DNA of 60,000 bases, from the NCBI GenBank assembly GCA_950295325.1, contig OX485808.1, positions 35,734,527 to 35,794,526 on the forward strand. The letters are read 5' to 3'. Shown in pieces: positions 26,113 through 38,100 of this stretch; the first letter of the stretch is position 1; each line of letters opens with the position of its first letter. Under the pieces are notes generated by a model. It was not told the DNA's origin. It made no database searches and saw only the letters and a program-made list of their open reading frames with translations. Made by a program: the position numbers and the translations under genes. This DNA is from Polytrichum commune (lineage: Eukaryota; Streptophyta; Polytrichopsida; Polytrichales; Polytrichaceae).

Positions 26113-26748
26113 CAATAATTTCCCGCTTAAGTATGCATTTTGAATTGGAGCCGTTGGTGCGCACTTTAATCATATTGCTTTCTGGACCTTCTGATTTGAT
26201 GAATCACAACGTGAAGCGGATGAAACCTGAGGCAACCTGGGGCAACCCGCTTGACCGAAGCCCATCGATGTGAAATCATGGTAAAGTTGAGCAAGCCAAA
26301 CGCGCCGAGCAAGCGGACCCTAGGGCAGGAGTGTATATGAAGTCAGTGAAGGTGCCATCTGGAAAGTCTGGGACAATCGGGAGAACATACTGCAACCAAA
26401 TTCAACCTATCGAGACATTTGTTGAAACGAAAAGTGCTTCCGACTTCAAAGGCTTTGAAGCTTTACACAACATTGTCCTCGACATCGACGATTGATTGCT
26501 TTGCTCCGATGTTCAAATGGAGGCTAGACAAATGTATGATGAACTGCGACGATCGTTTGAGATATTTCAACGAAACATTAACAAATTGGCATCATATGTC
26601 AAGCGTAAAAAATTCATGCATTTGCGGCAAATGACTCCACATGAAATTTTCAAACAATAAAGTATGAACCCTAATTTTTGTCAAAAAAATTGCGCACTTA
26701 ACCGGGGTGCGTACTTAAATGAATGCATACTTAAGCGGGGGATTATTG
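26113..26748 (+). mobile_element. pogo/Tigger-like Tc1-mariner deletion derivative
   Basis: Flanked by TA and ended by ~26-bp inverted repeats: left CAATAATTTCCCGCTTAAGT, right the inverse of CAATAATCCCCCGCTTAAGT. Subterminal GCGCACTTAACCGG and GCGTACTTAAAT are typical of pogo-like ends. A transposase C-terminus (about 26515-26660, text with EARQMYDELRRSFEIFQRNI) reads to a TAA but is preceded by a stop and lacks the DDE core, so the element is dead. Confidence 0.7.
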
Positions 26749-27598
26749 TACCTTCAACCTTTCCCCATGGAATAGGAGTGTCCGGGTCTACGGAGTGACA
26801 TGTTTAGGTGTCATTAGTGACATCTAATATTGGCGTCCATTACCTTCATATAGGGTAGGTAACAAGCTCCACTCTATTTTGGGTCAGTTCAAGGTGGATT
26901 TAGGGTGGTTTGTCAATGCATGTTCTAACCAAGGGAAGAACAATTAAAGCCCACAAAGCCAAGGGGGTCGGTTATGGGCACAAAAGGGGTTAGTGCCCAT
27001 GATGCAATGGGACAATTCATAACCGAACTGGTTGTGATCATGGAGGTGATCATGTCGGGCTTTGATCTAGCTTGGGTCCTATACACAACTGTGTTAGGTT
27101 GAGTCTAGGCAATGGTTGTCGCGCACCTTTCCATGAGGAGTGCCCGAAACACCATGGACACAAAGGGAACCCCAAAGTGACACCCGGGATTTGTGGCGCC
27201 GTTGGTGAGAGGGCCCAAGTGATCTAGTGCGGGTGAGGGCCCCGGACATTGGGAACGCCTCCCACCCTCGGAGACTATGAGTCACGAGGGTAAGGCCATC
27301 AGCTATGCGTAGCTTATGGCGTGGTGATTCTAGAATGCTCAAGAACACCTTTGTTAGAGGTGTGAGCAGGAGATATGGCAATTTGAGTGGGGCGTTGTTC
27401 CGGGACAGCGCCCTGGTATAGCAGTGGCCTGGGAGTAGCTCCTGGGACTACTAAGTTTTGAACATGCATAACTTCTTTAATACTTGCCCAAATAGGACAA
27501 ACGATGAGTGCATTGTATTTACGTAAAGCATAGATGATGATGGAGTGGTTGGTTGTTAACATCAAAGATCATACAAGGAAGATATGGTGTTCTTAAAG
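26749..27598. other. non-genic DNA
   Basis: Moderate GC with several frames open by chance on the minus strand; none has recognisable domains. No repeats other than the adjacent R copy were found. Confidence 0.4.
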
Positions 27599-28089
27599 TT
27601 ATTGGGGGCTTCTAGCCCCAACGGCTAAGGGAAAATGTCTACTTGGCCCCAACTCTTGATAGAGAAACAAAAGGTTTCTTGATGGTGGGGTAGGGGCCCT
27701 GCCAAAAGTCTTAGAGGCCTATATGGGTGAGGTGGTGTTGCCGAACCCACCCGAGGCTGAACGACATGGCCTTCATGAGCATTGGCCCAATGTCAGGGCA
27801 TAGTTGCCTAATATGGTTTGGCTTGTTGTAGTGTTGTTCCAGCAACGCGATGATCAACATAAGATTGGACTTCCATGGATGGAAGTCCACATCTAAGAAT
27901 TCGTTACCGATTAAGGGGTGAGTCCTAAAAACAAAGTAAGAGGGTTGGATTCCCTCCTATGAACTATAAGGTCCGCGGTATGGGGAGCTAATCATTAGCA
28001 TGGCAAAATGCAAAGGGTTAGCGCTTGTGACCCTTGCTTGAATTGAAAATAAGTCAAGTTAGTTAAGGAAGCTAATAAGTGTTGCGACA
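27599..28089 (+). repeat. ~490-bp dispersed repeat R, copy 2
   Basis: Second copy of the 7783-8271 repeat. Ends again fall at TTGGGGGCTTC and GTTGCGACA, which supports these as real element limits. Possible solo LTR or TRIM remnant; unproven. Confidence 0.7.
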
Positions 28090-28430
28090 ATGATGGTGGG
28101 GGTCCTCGTGACATCCAAGATAATATGAAAACATATGACATTTCTTCTAAATCCGGGATTGCTGCATCTTAATTTATTATTATTATCATTACTTGCCTAT
28201 AAATAGCCGACTTGGTGAATGTACTTTAGTATTCATCAAATATTCAATTGAGGCTATATATATGTGTATGTTTTGCCCAAAGGTTAATATGAATATAATG
28301 TTCTTATATCAACCACATAGCCATATGTATGTGCAATAACTTAAAGTGTCGGTTTAAGCACCCTCTAGCTTATAGCCACAAAGATTTGCACAACACAATT
28401 TTGAATGAAAAACATAACATTAAGTTGGTT

Positions 28431-28467
28431 GTGGTTGTGGTTAATTGGGAAAGTTAACCACAACCAC
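28431..28467. repeat. 14-bp perfect inverted repeat
   Basis: GTGGTTGTGGTTAA at 28431-28444 and its inverse at 28454-28467, with a 9-nt loop. It lies in non-coding DNA between repeat R and the Tc1-like fragment; no U-tract follows. Confidence 0.7.
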
Positions 28468-28857
28468 CTACTTTGTAGTGTAAATAACCCTTGAGAAGTG
28501 TTCACAATACTAGGACCACATGCATTGACTCTCAAAATTGAGTCAATCATCAAACACATCAAATCTTAATATCTAAAAGAATATTGATCTTTTTGTCAAA
28601 ATGTAAATTGAGTCACAAGCGCAATCAAGTTGGCTATCATCTTTCCAAACTTCAATTGAGTACTATAGCAATGAGAGAGAAATTGCATTTTGAACAAACT
28701 TAGGTGTATTGACACAATTTTGGAACTATTTTTATCACTCACCTTCAATTGCAAATATAAGTTCATAGAGCCGCCTAGGATTATTTCTCTCACTTTTGGT
28801 TAGTAATGTGGTCTATTAGGAATTTTTCCATTACAATTGTGAAGGTTTTTTTTGTCC

Positions 28858-29119
28858 ATGAGAGCATTACGAGAGGAAAAGAGGTTGAATGCTATAGCCT
28901 TATTGCAGCATGGGCATAGCACACGTGAAATGTCAAAATTCTTGGGTATCTCTCAATCTACATGCTCTAGGATTTGTAGAGTACGTGTTTCTCATGTGGA
29001 GCCTTCAAGAGGAGGGCATCCAAGAAGCATCATTCTTGCTCAACGCCGAGCATGTGTAAAATTAAAGCCATCACAATTGGTGGACTAGATAATGATGTAG
29101 ACATGAGGAATGTTTTGAC
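28858..29119 (+). pseudogene. Tc1-like transposase fragment (N-terminal HTH)
   Basis: Translation shows a paired helix-turn-helix of the Tc1 type: STREMSKFLGISQSTCSRIC, then SRGGHPRSIILAQRRACVKL. A frameshift near 29070 moves the reading to TIGGLDNDVDMRNVLT, a continuation typical of Tc1-like proteins. The sequence then stops at the insertion point of the PIF element (29123). The DDE catalytic part is not found on the far side (from 33830). Confidence 0.65.
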
Positions 29120-29928
29120 TAAGGGCCGCTTTACACTACGGTGGAAGAAGTGCACCGATCGGTCAAGAATTTTAGCCCAAGACATGGTTATTTAAGGCTA
29201 GGGATGGTATGCCGGAGAAGATGAAAAGACAATAAAAAAAATCCTTTAAGAAAGTCTTGACCGGCCGTAGTGTAACCATCTAGAGGAGAAGTGTATTGGA
29301 CAACTTTACAAAATGGTCATAGCTGGCCATAGTAAAAACCCTACCTCTTAAAGGACCATTGTATTGAAATTTTAAAAAATTATATTGATAGAAAAAAATG
29401 TATATGACAATGTTTTAGAATTTCTTTCATGACCTTGTAAAAATGGGTCCAAAAATGTAATTGTATTTACTTTATTTATTATAATCTTCTAATTCATGTG
29501 GTAAAAAAATTTTGAAAAAATATATCCATAAATGTGTTCAAAAATCCAAAACAAGATCCTACGGTTAGAAATTAAATGGCATATTTTTTTTCCCCGGTTT
29601 TGTTCTTTGTACTTGTAAGGCAGATTTTAAGGGGTCATTGGAGAACATAGTTATTGTCTTTTAGAGATGAAGAGGAGAAATTTCATATACATTGTAGGAA
29701 ACACTACTCTTCTCCACTATATAATACACACATTATTTTTAATTTTTTCCCCTTTTACATTGATTTCAATTATGGACAATTGAAAAGAGAACATTCCAAT
29801 ATCTTCTAGGATCTTTATGGTTATGAAACATATTATTGTTTCCGTTATGAAGGTTCCAAAAATCGTCATCTATTAACATAATGTTGCAATTATGATGATG
29901 ACATTTTTTATTTAGGAGCAAAGAGAGT

Positions 29929-30297
29929 GTGGCGTGGAAATTCGAACGGCCAAGTGGATATGTATCACAATATCTTCTTGGATCATATAGTACAAAAATA
30001 TTTCAAGATTGTCTACGAGTAGGTAGGCCTACATTCGCATATTTATATCATTTGTTTGGACCCATTTTGAACAAGAATGATACAAAGTTTAGACCTTGTA
30101 TTCCAATAGATGTTAAAGTTTCAATAACATTGCATCGATTGGGTTCCGGTGATACTTTACACATACTTGTAGATTTGTATGGTATATCAAGGCCAAATGC
30201 TTCGATCATTGTTATAAATACTTGTAAGGGGATTAAAAAGTTGTCAAGGACATTGGTCAATATGCAATTGTTAGTTACTGTCAGCAATGGCCAATGA
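29929..30297 (+). pseudogene. PIF/Harbinger transposase N-terminal fragment
   Basis: Open frame with the text RVGRPTFAYLYHLFGPIL, then IPIDVKVSITLHRLGSGDTL, then LYGISRPNASIIVINTCKGI. This matches the helix-rich region ahead of the DDE domain in Harbinger-type transposases. It ends at a stop at 30295-30297 before the first catalytic Asp. The following 300 bp hold broken coding text interrupted by a SINE-like insertion. Confidence 0.65.
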
Positions 30298-30462
30298 CCG
30301 TATGCAAGTTGATTACCAAGTCAAATTCATGCCCTTGGCCATGTAGTTTATCAACACTTCTATGCATTTTGGAGTGCAAAGTACGGAGAATCTTAATTGG
30401 ATGAAAAAAGAACGATATGCATTGGCAAGTTACCATAGGCAATTGCTACATTGATTGTCCCA

Positions 30463-30611
30463 GATAGATAGATAGATAGAAACTCCGGTCCCTATTTAAA
30501 GGGGCCGGCGTGAATAAAGTGTCCGTTCGTATTGTCAAATGACCCGATGCCCACCAGACAAGGGGAAATTTGGACAATACTACTCTCCCCTTCCGGGGAT
30601 GGACACCAATT
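30463..30611 (-). mobile_element. SINE-like insertion with 14-bp target duplication
   Basis: 149 bp flanked by the perfect direct repeat CATTGATTGTCCCA (30449-30462 and 30612-30625). One end is a GATA tetranucleotide run, which on the minus strand would be a 3' tail (TATC)n. Long duplications and simple tails are hallmarks of target-primed retrotransposition. Clear Pol III A and B boxes were not seen. Confidence 0.55.
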
Positions 30612-31716
30612 CATTGATTGTCCCATTCATAGTGTGTGGTACCAATTCCTGAAACATGCACTATTTGGCCAATTCTCAAAATGAGTGAGGACTAATTTTT
30701 TACTAAATGAGAGTAAATTCATGAATACATGCTCATTTACCATACATTTCAAGAGAATTATTACGTGCCTTTGAGGTGTTTGTAGAGCGTATAATTTGTT
30801 TTGGTGAGCTCAAAGAAGCTTCTTCTTTTCCTTTTTCTTCTTCTTCTTCTTCTCATATTGTGCCAGTCAATCATGAGGCCTCTCCTAACACCAAGGAGTT
30901 GAAGAGAGCTTGCACTCAAAATTTTCGGCAGTTTGACACTTTGGACTTCCAAAACTCTAGATCTTATTGTGTCACTAATTTCATACATTAAAGAAGTTTA
31001 ATAACACCTTCACTAATTTTCCACATGCACTATTAGCCCACCCTCACTAAATGGGATAATTAGTGTATCTACCATATGCATAGTGTGGATCAAACCACCT
31101 AGTGCTACTGGCCACCTAGGCCATCAAAGATCCTATGCATCAAAGATCCTAAATTCCAAGATGTATCAAAATCAGTTGATCTTTGATATGATTGCCTAAA
31201 TGTATGAGTTGCATAAAATGGTGGAGAAATTCAAAAATATTTATGTCATTGACCTTGTTACTTTCCCTAACTAGCAAATTTTGTAACATGCATTTTGTAA
31301 GGGTTCCAACGACTTCAAGGTCTATATTTTTAAGACCGTTTATAAATAATATTGATTGGTTTGTTCTAGATGGTATGGAACCTTACTTTTGAAAGTGCAA
31401 GAAAAATTAAGACAATAAAAACAAAGTTTACCTTGAGAAAGGTATCTTTGAAAATTGTGCACAACAAATTTTTGGCTTAGGCATTTACGAGTTAAAAAAG
31501 CACAAGTGCACCTCAATGGGATATTGACCTCGATAGCAAATCATCACAACGAGCGCCATGCAACATCTCTGATGACCATGGCCATGTTCATGGCAACCAA
31601 CCCCATGGGTGTTGTGGTTGTCCTAGTCATAGTGCACCCAAGGATATGCATGTGATGGTTGTCGTTGTCGGGTCGGTGGCCAAGGCTGTCCCCACCGCGT
31701 TTGTGTGGTTGCGGTT

Positions 31717-31961
31717 GGCTGGGGATTCGTGGCACTCACTAAAAATCATCCATCCAAGATATCGTGGATGAAGTGGCTCCAATAAAAAAAGCCCCCCTAT
31801 GGGGTTGAGGGCCGATTCATTCGAATGTGACGTCAGTAGACTAATTCGGGGCCTTTGACTCTATTTCCGGAATAAAATATCCCAAAATAGTCATTTAGAT
31901 GATTCCTATGTTTTTTTCATCCGCACGGATGATTTTTAGTGAGTGCCACGAATCCCCGGCC
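31717..31961. mobile_element. Mutator-type MITE
   Basis: 245 bp with 34-bp near-perfect terminal inverted repeats (left GGCTGGGGATTCGTGGCACT...) and a perfect 9-bp duplication GTTGCGGTT at 31708-31716 and 31962-31970. It is nested in the PIF element and therefore younger. Confidence 0.88.
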
Positions 31962-33899
31962 GTTGCGGTTGAAGGAGTACACCGTATCTAAATTTGTATG
32001 CTACCCATAGTTGTATTCCCTCTAAGCCTCTGCTCTCAAACCTATAACCTCCTTTGGAGGATTGCAATGGATGTTATTCATTCTAAATGAATCAAGTTTG
32101 GTAACGTCCACCCATTGCTCAATTATCAAGAGGGTCACATCTCACATTTTATGGAATGACTAGGACATAGCGTCGATGGCCATGAATGCTATAGCAATGC
32201 ATTCGATGCATTTCAAAATGCCTTTTTAATTGCCTTTCCATGAACGTGCTAAGTGTCAATATGGACATTGCCAATCTCATGGTCACGGCTCTTGGCTCGT
32301 GTGTGAAGTGGCCCTTAGGGCCACTTCACACTATGGTGGAGAAGTCCACCAGTCATGAATTCTAGGGGAATTTAAAATTTTGATTGGCCGAGAGTGACAC
32401 TCTTGTCCAGTGGTGGTTTACACTACGGTCAAGAGTCCTTTGGTGGAGAGCTTTGTACATGAATGAAAAAATGACATGGTTGCCAAAGTGGGGACACTTT
32501 TTTGAGGGGAGTTCTCCGGATGTCAAGTTTCTTGGGCAACCTCAAAGCCTCGTACAAGAAACTTGGCCTCCGGAGAACTCCAACTTGAATAAAATAATTT
32601 TCCCTTAGAGAAATCTTTGCACTATTGTTCTCCCTCTTTAGTATGACACTTTTGGGAAACACAAAAAGTCGTATTATCGAGGTGTTGTCTTCTCATTAAT
32701 ATGACAAATGGCATAATGTTGTCGTATTTTTGAGGGAATACAGAATCATAACTAATATGAGCTTAAAATGTATACAACAAGTTTAGGCAATATAGATGGC
32801 ATGAAATAATAACTTATAACTCCAAACAAATACAAATATTCTCAAGAACTCTTGAAAGAGGAGTCCAAAGATCTTTGTTGTTGCCTACCCAAGTTAGCAA
32901 CTGTCATCTTATCTAAATTCTCAATTAACTTTTGGAATCTAATAATTTCATTAACACCAAAATATAAAGAGTTCTCTAATAAGAAACTAGATAACAATGA
33001 TGCATGACGTTTAGCATCAAGATATTGGTGATAGTATATCCCATGTGTACAAGGCAACATGCTAGGCCAGAGGCCACTCTAACTCTAACCATGTCCACTC
33101 TACACTAGTAACCTTGATTATCATCAAGTTCCCAACAATAAGTAAAGTTCCCAAGTAGTTCCCAAGTGAAACCGGATGTATGTTAGACGTACATAATATA
33201 GATGAAAGGCATTCTAGCATTAACTACCTCTTTAATGTGACAAAACGGAGTGTCGCATTATCGAGTGTCACAGTCGTATAAAAGAGGGAGTTTTGAACAA
33301 AAAAGTTGGTTTCGCAAAAATGTGTCGTAATATAGAAGGTGTTGTATAGAAAAAAGTGTCGTATTAACAAGGTTAGATTGGACCAACATGTAATTTCTTT
33401 AAGAATCAATTAGAAAATAATGTTATCTACTTATTTCCCTTAATTTGGATGTATTATAGAGGTGGAACATTTTCAAATAAATTATTGTCACGTAAGAAGT
33501 TCTAAAACATTGCCATATACATTTTTATTTTAATCAATAATTTTTTTTTAAATATCAATACAATGGTCATTTAGGGGGTAAGATTTCTAATATGGCTGGC
33601 TATGACCGTTTTGTGAAGTAGTCCGGTGGACTTCTCCTCTTGGTGAAGTTGTCCAATACATTTCTCCTGTAGGTGGTTACATTATGACTAGTCAAGACTT
33701 CTTAAGGCATTATTTTATTATCTTTTCATCTTCTCCGACATATCATCCCTTGCCTCAAATAACCATGTCTTGGGCTAAAATTCTTGACCGACCGGTGCAG
33801 TTCTCCACCATAGTGTAAAGCGGCCCTTAATATAAGAGTGGAAGGTGTTATACACTATTACCATGGACGTGACATCCATGGCCTAGGACATTTCATAGC

Positions 33900-34617
33900 C
33901 GCCACTGCCACGGCCACACAGCTTACAAGCTGCAGTCCGGGGTCGGGAGGCAGGGAAGTTTGAGCCGACAACGACGACAGTCATCCTCGAGGCGGATGCA
34001 TATCATCCATATTTCATCCAATGGGCCCGGTGTCAGAAGAGAGAAGCTCGTTCGCGAGGCAGAAAGGCTGCGCGGGTGCCGGCGCTGCCACGGGAGCGAG
34101 CTGGGACGCGTCAGGACGGCCGGCCGGCCGGCCTGCGAGGCGTGCGGGCGGGCGTCGGAGGAGATCGATGAAGCGACCTGCCTGGAAACTTACAAAGAAT
34201 TATGCAAATCAAGTCAGCACAGCACACTCATGAGAGGAGAAAGCTTACGAAACCGGAACCGAAGCCGAAAGGACTCACTGGTGGCAGCCAGGGCGAGGGA
34301 ATGATGACGATGCTCTGCTGCTGCTGCTGCAGCAGCTGCTCCTCCTCCTCATCATCATAACGGGCGCCTCAACAGTTTCGGTGGCTACCAGCAACAGCAA
34401 CGCTACGACGGCGATCCGAGCGGGAATAGACGACGTACTGCACTGGGAAGGACGGGACGGACGAGTACTGTTGCGTTTGCGCCGTGGGCGGAGCGAAGGA
34501 AGGGAGGGAGGGAGGGAGATTTGAAGCGCGATTGGGAGGTGCAGGAGAATCGATTTGAACGTGGGTGGTATTACGTACCAGCAAATGGGGGAGCGAGAGA
34601 GAGAGAGAGAGAAGGCG
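33900..34617 (+). promoter_or_regulatory. GC-rich upstream region of BSL copy B, presumed promoter/5' UTR
   Basis: Base composition switches from AT-rich transposon DNA to a GC- and CpG-rich stretch, including four tandem GGCC units joined as GGCCGG near 34118-34134, a CTG/CAG run at 34317-34350, a GGGA run at 34498-34520 and a GA dinucleotide run near 34591-34610. Such simple repeats are common around plant transcription starts. No TATA box or start site can be assigned from sequence alone. The ORFs running through this part (for example from 33960) have no recognisable protein and look compositional. Confidence 0.4.
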
Positions 34618-35114
34618 GGAATTTGGTTGTGAGGTGAGGGTTTGGGAGGAGACGAGAAGGATGTGGGAATGGAAGTAAGTAGAGGCAGGGATGGTGGATG
34701 GGGGGGCGAGAGGTAGAAACAGACAGGGGAGGGAAGGCGGGGATTTGGTTACGAGGTGAGGGTTTGGGGGAGAGAAGAGTGAATGGGATGGTGGAATGGA
34801 AGTAGACGCAGGGATGGTGGATGGAAGATGGAAAACGGAAGACGCAGGGATTTGGTTACGAGGTGAGGGTTTGGGGAAGAGAATTAGTAGTAGGATGGCG
34901 GAATGGAAGTAGACGCGGGGATGGTGGATGGAAGACGGAAGACGGAAGGCGCAGGGATTTGGTTACGAGGTGAGGGTTCGGGGAAGAGAATTAGTAGTAG
35001 GATGGCGGAATGGAAGTAGACGCAGGGATGGTGGATGGAAGATGGAAGACGCAGGGATTTAGAAAGGCGGGGACTGAAGTAAAGGTTTGGGAAAGAGAAT
35101 AGTAGAAGGTCAGA
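34618..35114 (+). repeat. ~105-bp minisatellite upstream of and overlapping the BSL start
   Basis: Four to five imperfect units beginning near 34618, 34740, 34848, 34953 and 35052. Each contains a GGGATTTGGTTACGAGGTGA-like block and the block ATGGAAGTAGACGCAGGGAT followed by GGTGGATGGAAGATGG. The last unit contains the BSL start codon at 35115, so the MEVDAGMVD coding text is itself a repeat unit and each upstream unit carries matching ATGs. Copy A at 15.5 kb retains only the last unit. Confidence 0.85.
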
Positions 35115-38100
35115 ATGGAAGTAGACGCAGGGATGGTGGACGAAGATGGAGAGGAAGAGCAGCAGCAGCAGCAACAACAACAGCAGGAACAGGAACTGGA
35201 ACAGAAACAGGAACAAGAGGATAATCATGAGGCTGAGGCTGACGCTGAGGCTGAAGCTGAGGCTGAGGCTGAGGCTGAGGAGTCTGCTGCTGATATGACT
35301 TCATCGCCATCGCCATCGCAACAAATACATCATGCTATACAGCAGCAAGGGGAGCAAGGAGCGTCAGGGCCCAGGCCAGCGCCAACGTTCAAGGCCACCA
35401 GTGCAATCTGCGAGGAGGATGGGCCCGGGCCTCGGTGTGGACACACGCTGACGGCCGTAGCCGCGGTCGGGGAGGAAGGCACAGCAGGGTATGTGGGCCC
35501 GAGGCTAATTCTGTTCGGTGGTGCTACTGCGTTGGAGGGCAATTCCTCGGTAGCAGCAGCTCAAACCATCTCGCCTGGGGCTGGAATCCGTAGGTTTCAC
35601 TCCTCTCTCAAATTTGAAGGGTACTCGGTGGGATCAATTCGTAGTCTCTGGAGTTCGTCAATTCAGTAATGGCCGTGGTTAGGGTATTATGATGAGCTTC
35701 GAGTTAGTGCAATCCATCAGGTTTTTGTTCTTGCAGACAGGGAAGGTGTTTCGAGCTGCATTCGTATGCGAGTATGGTGTTGGATTGAACCCAGTGCCAA
35801 TTTCTGTTTCGTCGAAGTGAGCACTCTCTAGACGTGTTGTAGGTTTTGGAGTGCAAGCTTCGGTGGGACAGAAATTGGAATGGGCAAAGGGATCACCACA
35901 CCGGCGTACAATGCGGCTCAAAACACCTTTGCTATCTGCAAAAAAGATAACCTGACGGATTGCACTGGTGAATTACACCGTGGTTAGGGTATTATGAGCT
36001 TCGAGTAGCCCCCAATTGAATTGCGATGGGAGGATCGGCGATTAACAGGCTGCGGTCGGTATCTTGTAAAAGGGTTTGCGATGATCTGGGTTTAGTAGCT
36101 CTCATCTGCAATCGTAGAGCTGCAGAAACTCAACCGAATCCGGAGGTAATTTGATGGTTTATTTGGTTAAGTTTTAGTCCAAACTTCAGTGATGGATTTG
36201 TTGTTGTTTGGTATGTACTTGTTGTGCAGGCTTGGCAGGCGCTACTGCAGATGTGCATTGTTTTGACGTAAACAGCAGGAAATGGTCGAGGTCAGTTTTA
36301 TGACAATGGTGCAAACCCCACATGGCAATTGACTTGATTGTGGAGAATGTTGGATGAATTGGGTTGTCGTCATTGTGCTTGGAAACTGGACTTGCTTCAA
36401 GTCCCCCCTACAAGATGACCATTGTAGGGGGAAGAGTGTGTGTGTGAGAAATACATGGTCTAGCATCCATGTGAGTAGCAAAGGGAGTTTTGGATGAATC
36501 AAGTGAGCTGCTGTATGGTGTATTTATCTGCATAGTTCTTGGACGGGGCTGGTAAGAAAATAGGAATATGATAGTCAAGTTATGATGGCTGTGACATTCC
36601 TGAAGGAAAGGATTAAGGGAACTTTTTAAGTTCCAAAAATGAACCTTCATCTCAATCTCAGGCTCTTGTAACGAGAATATGTTTTTCAAATTGACAGACT
36701 CATTCCTGTTGGGGATCCTCCTTCACCTCGAGCAGCACATGCAGCGACTGCTGTAGGCACGATGGTCGTAATTCAGGTATAACATGCAATAAATTCCCAG
36801 CGCTTCCATGTTGTGCCAATTAGGGAGCTGAGAGCTGTGAGGAATTTAGTTTGTAGCACTCCTAAACTGTTTTGTTCAAGAGTCTGATTGGAGTGGAGTT
36901 GACACAGGGTGGAATAGGTCAGGCTGGGCTCTCAACAGACGACTTACACGTTTTGGACCTCACTCAAGCCAAGCCAAGATGGCACAGGTGTGTGTTATAA
37001 ATGAACTGGACATCTCTGAGATGAAGTCGTGGTAGTGCTCCCAGCTGTGAAGTAATGATGTATCTTTGGAGATTTTGAGCATCATGGTTAGGTTCTCTGT
37101 GTTGTTAATTCTTGAAGTTGGAGTCATCCCCTGGCATCCAGGTACTGGACAATGAGAGCTGAGGTGTGCCTACTGGCCACGTGTCCACTACTTGGTGTTG
37201 TTTACGTATGCCAGGCTTAGAATATTTGGTTTTGTGTTGTGGAGGAAAGAATTGTGTCCAGAGTAATTTTGGTGTGCACTGGTCACACTTGATGTTATGA
37301 TCAGACAAGTTTGAAATGTGTCATACCAATGTGTATTAATGATGGTGAGAGGTGTCATTTCAGGGTGGTTGTGCAAGGTGCAGGTCCAGGTCCTCGGTAT
37401 GGGCACGTTATGTCCCTGGTTGGGCAGAGATTTCTTCTTTCTATCAGTGGAAATGATGGTGAGGGAATCATCTCTGTTTTGTTTGAGCTGCATGACTGTT
37501 TATGTGGTATGAGTTGGTGGTTGACAAGGTTTCCTTTTGGCAGGCAAGCGTCCACTTGCAGATGTGTGGGCTCTTGACACAGCGGCCAAACCCTATGAAT
37601 GGAGGAAAATAGAGCCAGAAGGGGATGGTCCGCCACCATGCATGTGGGTTCATTGACCAGAGAGTAATCAATTTTGTTGTATTACTGCAGTTATTTTGTG
37701 CAAACAGAAAATAATGACTTAATTACCTAGGGTCGAGGTGTTGTGGTTTCAGTTCATATATGACCAATCCACCAATCCAGAAGAGTTTTCAGTTGAGGGT
37801 GGAAGGCAGAAGTGTTGCTAGTAAAAATGGGAGCCTTGTGGCGGTTGCAGTTAGTGATTCTAGTTTTAGGAGACTGTTGAGCATGTGTAGATGTATATTA
37901 AGTCTTTGTCTCATATGGTGAGAAGTGGTGTATATCAGTGGTAACGTTTTTTTTCCTTATATCAGTGGGTAAGGGTATTAAAATAGAACTTAATTTTGAG
38001 ACCCGGCAGGTCAAAGTATTAAAAACATTTGTAAAATGTCCAAGTGTATAGAGATGATACCATGGGATTCCGCAGTGGTATATGCGCAAATTTGAAGTGG

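Larger units (their letters stand above)
29123..33827. mobile_element. PIF/Harbinger element, 4.7 kb, with ~0.3-kb terminal inverted repeats
   Basis: Ends GGGCCGCTTTACACTACGGT and the inverse GTGTAAAGCGGCCC. The inverted similarity runs about 310-330 bp (29123 to ~29440 against ~33495 to 33827). It is flanked by TAA (29120-29122 and 33828-33830), a PIF-type 3-bp duplication. It carries a transposase fragment, a Mutator-type MITE and a SINE-like insertion. Multiple stops show it is inactive. Confidence 0.8.

Noticed and set aside
32842-33060. Minus-strand 72-codon frame as a possible second (Myb-like) PIF ORF
   Set aside because: Position inside the element is suggestive, but the tryptophan/helix pattern of a SANT domain is absent.
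33960-34304. 114-codon Arg-rich frame upstream of BSL
   Set aside because: Explained by high GC content of the presumed promoter region; overlapping open frames exist in other phases and no family match.
34884-35316. Minus-strand frames rich in Leu/Phe or Gln/Pro
   Set aside because: Antisense shadows of the minisatellite and the Q/E-EA repeats.
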